Below are positions 60,093 through 62,497 of a stretch of 62,497 nt of DNA, in pieces. Each line of letters begins with the position of its first letter. Within the stretch, counting starts at the first letter, position 1. Made by a program: the position numbers and the translations under genes. Source of the stretch: an uncultured Clostridia bacterium (GTDB taxonomy: Bacteria > Bacillota > Clostridia > Peptostreptococcales > Anaerovoracaceae); assembly GCA_938034165.1 (NCBI GenBank), contig CALHKP010000050.1, positions 1 to 62,497 on the forward strand, in the 5' to 3' direction. A model generated the notes under the pieces. It saw nothing but the letters and a program-made list of their open reading frames with translations, was not told the origin of the DNA and made no database searches.

Positions 60093-61820
60093 TCACAAAG
60101 ATTCTTCCTTTACAATTGGAAGCTTTGGTGTGCTCCACACAGTGTGGTTGTTTGTAAAGATAACCATTCCCGGTTTTGCTCCCGCCGGTTTTTTAACATA
60201 TCTTACCCTTACGTAATCCACCGGAACGTTTTCTGAACTTCTGCCTTTGCTGTAATAAGCGGCTATGCTGCAGCAAAACAGAATATCTTCTGCAATTTCT
60301 TCGTCATCCATCAAAACAGCCTGCTGACCTGTCAGTTTTTCATTTCCTTCGGAAAGCTGTAGTATAACGTGAGATCCCGGAATGTCTTTTGTGTGAAACC
60401 AGATATCGTTTTTAGACGCAGTTTTCATTGTCAGCATGTCATTTTCCTTGTTATTTCGGCCAACAAGTACTGTGAATCCTGAGGGAGACTTATATTTCAA
60501 AGGCTTTGCCTTGAATTTCTTTTCTTTGTAATTTACTTTTCTCTTTCTCAGGTAACCGGTTTCGGTCAATTCCTGCCTGATGGCTTCGATGTCCTCAACG
60601 CTGTCCGAGTTTTCCAGATAGGTAAATACCGATTCGAGATATTCTATATCTGCCGATGTTTCGTCCAACTGAACCTGTTTTTCTTTGATTGCGGTTTTTG
60701 ATTTTCCGTATCGTTTAAAATAGATTTGAGCGTTCTTAGATGCTGAAAACCTTGAATCCAGTGGGATTTCTACTTCGCTTCCATCGTAATAGTTCGTCAC
60801 TTTTACGCTGCTTGCCCCTGCCTTTGCCAAATGAATGTTCGCAGTCAAAAGCTCCCCGAAAAGGCGTAGGTCATCTGAGTTTTCGGCCTTCAAAATGTCT
60901 TCTGACAATCTTTGCTTCTTCAAATAAAGTTTGCTTAGCATTGCTCCCACATTCTTCGTCAGTTGATGCGAACGTTGTCTCGCCCGGTTCGAAGAATCTT
61001 TGTTATCAAAGAACTTTGACATGCATTCGCTTAAAGTATCAAAATCCTCTCGATTGCAGACTTCCTCATATGCCGACAGCGGCGTTATGTAATACTCCAT
61101 GAACTGTCCTTCGTCCGAAACATAGAGGCACGGCTGAAAAGTTCCCTGCTCAATGCTATCCAAAATGTTGTGGAGATATTTGTATCTTGTGCTTCTTGCT
61201 GCCAGTTCCTGTGCAAAATTCGGTGAAATGCCCCCAACTCTTGCCAGTATTGTTTTTTTGTTCTGTTCCAGTCCGTCCAGTTCTTCTTCTGTAATTTTGT
61301 CGTAGTCGATTTTGTCCTGAGCCGGTGGGTACTCATAAAGCTTGCCCGGAAGCACCTGTCTAACTCTGCTAGTGTCAATTGAAACTCTTTTTATGCTATC
61401 TATGATTTTGCCTTCCACCGTATCCACAAGAATTATGTTACTGTGCTTTCCCATTATTTCAAAAACCAGCTTCTTTGATACTGTGAATCCCAATTCATCG
61501 AGAGTCTCCAAATAAATTTCGATTATACGCTCGCAGCCCTTTTGTTCGATTTTGACGATTCTGCCACCCTGCAGATTTTTGCGCATGAGCATGCAAAAGC
61601 TCAGCGGTACAGGCGGATTCTGGGGCGCTGTTTCTATAAAATGAATTCGCGGATTGGAGCTGGATGCCGATGCAAAGAGCTTTACGTTTCCTTTTTTTGT
61701 ATGTATGTTAAGTACCAGCTCTTCTTTTTCGGGCTGATACACTTTTTCTATTTTTCCTAGCAAAATGGTATCGTTGAGTTCTTTTACCATTGCCCTTGTA
61801 ACTATTGCGTCAAATGCCAT
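60093..61820 (-). CDS. rqcH: NFACT-family ribosome quality-control protein RqcH
   Basis: A 575-residue protein (also annotated as fibronectin-binding protein) that binds stalled 50S subunits and directs alanine tailing. MAFDAIVTRAMVKELNDTILLGKIEKVYQ is the NFACT-N start. Helix-hairpin and coiled-coil segments lie at about 270-420, and the NFACT-R domain (about 440-555) has the DIWFHTKDIPGSHVIL motif. ATG at 61820 is preferred to one 12 codons upstream, which lies in leader sequence. The gap to yicC is 51 bases. Confidence 0.93.
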   Translation of the reverse strand: MAFDAIVTRAMVKELNDTILLGKIEKVYQPEKEELVLNIHTKKGNVKLFASASSSNPRIHFIETAPQNPPVPLSFCMLMRKNLQGGRIVKIEQKGCERIIEIYLETLDELGFTVSKKLVFEIMGKHSNIILVDTVEGKIIDSIKRVSIDTSRVRQVLPGKLYEYPPAQDKIDYDKITEEELDGLEQNKKTILARVGGISPNFAQELAARSTRYKYLHNILDSIEQGTFQPCLYVSDEGQFMEYYITPLSAYEEVCNREDFDTLSECMSKFFDNKDSSNRARQRSHQLTKNVGAMLSKLYLKKQRLSEDILKAENSDDLRLFGELLTANIHLAKAGASSVKVTNYYDGSEVEIPLDSRFSASKNAQIYFKRYGKSKTAIKEKQVQLDETSADIEYLESVFTYLENSDSVEDIEAIRQELTETGYLRKRKVNYKEKKFKAKPLKYKSPSGFTVLVGRNNKENDMLTMKTASKNDIWFHTKDIPGSHVILQLSEGNEKLTGQQAVLMDDEEIAEDILFCCSIAAYYSKGRSSENVPVDYVRVRYVKKPAGAKPGMVIFTNNHTVWSTPKLPIVKEESL

Positions 61821-61897
61821 TGTCTTCTCGCGGAGGGTCAAAGCCGCGTTCCGCATTCCTTTCTTTTTTTATTTATTCTCAGCTAATTTTTTTCATG

Positions 61898-61949
61898 GCT
61901 GAAATCCCGGCGCACAACCGAAGTCCCCGCGCAGCCCTGAGGATTCAGC
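61898..61949. other. Irregular hairpin between the phosphatase and rqcH genes
   Basis: GCTGAAATCC (from 61898) pairs with GGATTCAGC (to 61949) with a one-base bulge. An inner stem, GGCGCAC with GCGCAGCC, is closed by a loop including CCGAAG. It is much richer in GC than its surroundings. It could be a leader element of rqcH or an old terminator, as a short A/T run follows on the minus strand. Confidence 0.4.
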
Positions 61950-61994
61950 GCATATCTAAACTTCCTGCGATTGAATCGCCGTCCCGGGTGCCTT

Positions 61995-62447
61995 CTAATA
62001 TCCCAAGTACTTCATAAGTCCATCAAGACCTTCCGTCACATCATCATATGTATCATCAAAGTTTCCGGTATACCATGGGTCTGCAATGCTGTCATCTCTT
62101 CCCGCAAAGTCCAGTAGCTTGCTGATTTTACCATCGGGGTCACCCCCTGCAATTCTTGTCATGTTTCTGACATTTGCATCGTCCATGCCAATCAAATAAT
62201 CAAAATTATCATAGTCCGCCTTTGTCATCTGTCTTGCTCTTCTGGGAGTATACGGCACCCCTACCTCATCAAGCTTACGCTTAGTTCCGTAATGCGTATC
62301 GTTTCCGATTTCTTCTCTGCTTGTCGCAGCAGATTCTATATAAAAATCCTGAACAATATGCTTTTTCGTTACTATATCTTTTAATATGAATTCTGCCATA
62401 GTTGAACGGCAGATATTGCCGTGGCAGATGAATAGCACTTTAATCAT
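61995..62447 (-). CDS. Low-molecular-weight protein tyrosine phosphatase
   Basis: A 150-residue phosphatase. The P-loop C8-HGNIC-R14-S is right after the first strand (MIKVLFICHGNICRS), and DPWYTGNFDDTYDDV near the C-terminus carries the general-acid aspartate. ATG at 62447 matches the family start; an ATG six codons upstream is possible but adds an unconserved piece. Its targets are unknown. The 50 bases beyond it to the window end contain no recognisable gene. Confidence 0.92.
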   Translation of the reverse strand: MIKVLFICHGNICRSTMAEFILKDIVTKKHIVQDFYIESAATSREEIGNDTHYGTKRKLDEVGVPYTPRRARQMTKADYDNFDYLIGMDDANVRNMTRIAGGDPDGKISKLLDFAGRDDSIADPWYTGNFDDTYDDVTEGLDGLMKYLGY

Positions 62448-62497
62448 TGTTGCATAACCTCGCATTTCTTAGTTTTTCTTGGTATTTCGGGCTTTGT

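Noticed and set aside
61857..61994. Signal recognition particle RNA between the phosphatase and rqcH genes
   Set aside because: A short GCCGGGATT-like match exists, but the conserved GGTCCGGAAGGAAGCAGCC core is missing.

Overview
The window looks like chromosomal DNA of an anaerobic, fermentative, fairly low-G+C member of the Clostridia (Bacillota). Supporting signs are Firmicute-type promoters and AGGAGG ribosome sites, a FabK-type enoyl reductase, biotin-dependent pyruvate carboxylase, LarB/C/E nickel-cofactor genes, a MurT/GatD-like pair and a glnA-ANTAR pair. A family in or near Clostridiales Family XIII is my guess; the sequence does not prove it. There are no rRNA or tRNA genes, CRISPR arrays, intact insertion sequences or phage modules. 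Most genes lie on the minus strand.

Layout. 1-12.2 kb: a dispersed structured repeat, an alanine/glycine:Na+ symporter diverging from a LysR regulator, pyruvate carboxylase, an MscS channel, TypA/BipA, a methyltransferase, dapF and a YjdF-like membrane protein. 12.4-23.3 kb: one large fatty-acid operon on the minus strand (acpP-accB-accC-accD-accA-fabH-fabK-[FabX-like]-fabD-fabG-fabF-fabZ), followed by a MarR/FabT-like regulator and a 37-residue membrane peptide. It is driven by a consensus promoter overlapped by a 48-bp two-fold symmetric operator. 23.4-29.9 kb: yhbY, metK with a radical SAM enzyme behind a TetR-type palindrome, a ClbS/DfsB-glutaminase fusion, an EamA transporter and HU. 30.1-36.2 kb: a surface protein with a gingipain-type DUF2436 domain and a sortase-like tail, a broken YkvI-like transporter remnant, a larE-larB-larC-CmpB operon and arginase. 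36.3-43.7 kb: a MurT/GatD-like pair that has lost its glutaminase residues, then a five-gene ABC exporter/two-component locus with the gene order of pneumococcal vex123-vncRS. 43.9-47.6 kb: two M20 amidohydrolases flanking a transporter. 47.7-55.2 kb: purC-guaA-pyrG-purF behind a promoter-proximal terminator, diverging from glnA-ANTAR. 55.2-56.06 kb: gene-free and dense in repeats. 56.06-62.45 kb: tsf, rpsB with a folded leader, rpoZ, gmk, yicC, rqcH and a low-molecular-weight phosphatase.

How the parts fit. Biotin enzymes, complete fatty-acid synthesis, nitrogen assimilation (GlnA, glutaminase, arginase, amidohydrolases) and nucleotide synthesis make this a housekeeping-rich segment with scattered accessory pieces. 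The items most worth follow-up are: the iron-sulfur FabX-like enzyme next to FabK as a candidate route to unsaturated fatty acids; the ClbS-glutaminase fusion; the catalytically bare GatD homologue; the DUF2436 surface protein; and a repeat family about 180 bp long, with conserved nested inverted repeats, at three intergenic sites. All functional calls come from reading the sequence and from remembered family features; no database search was run.
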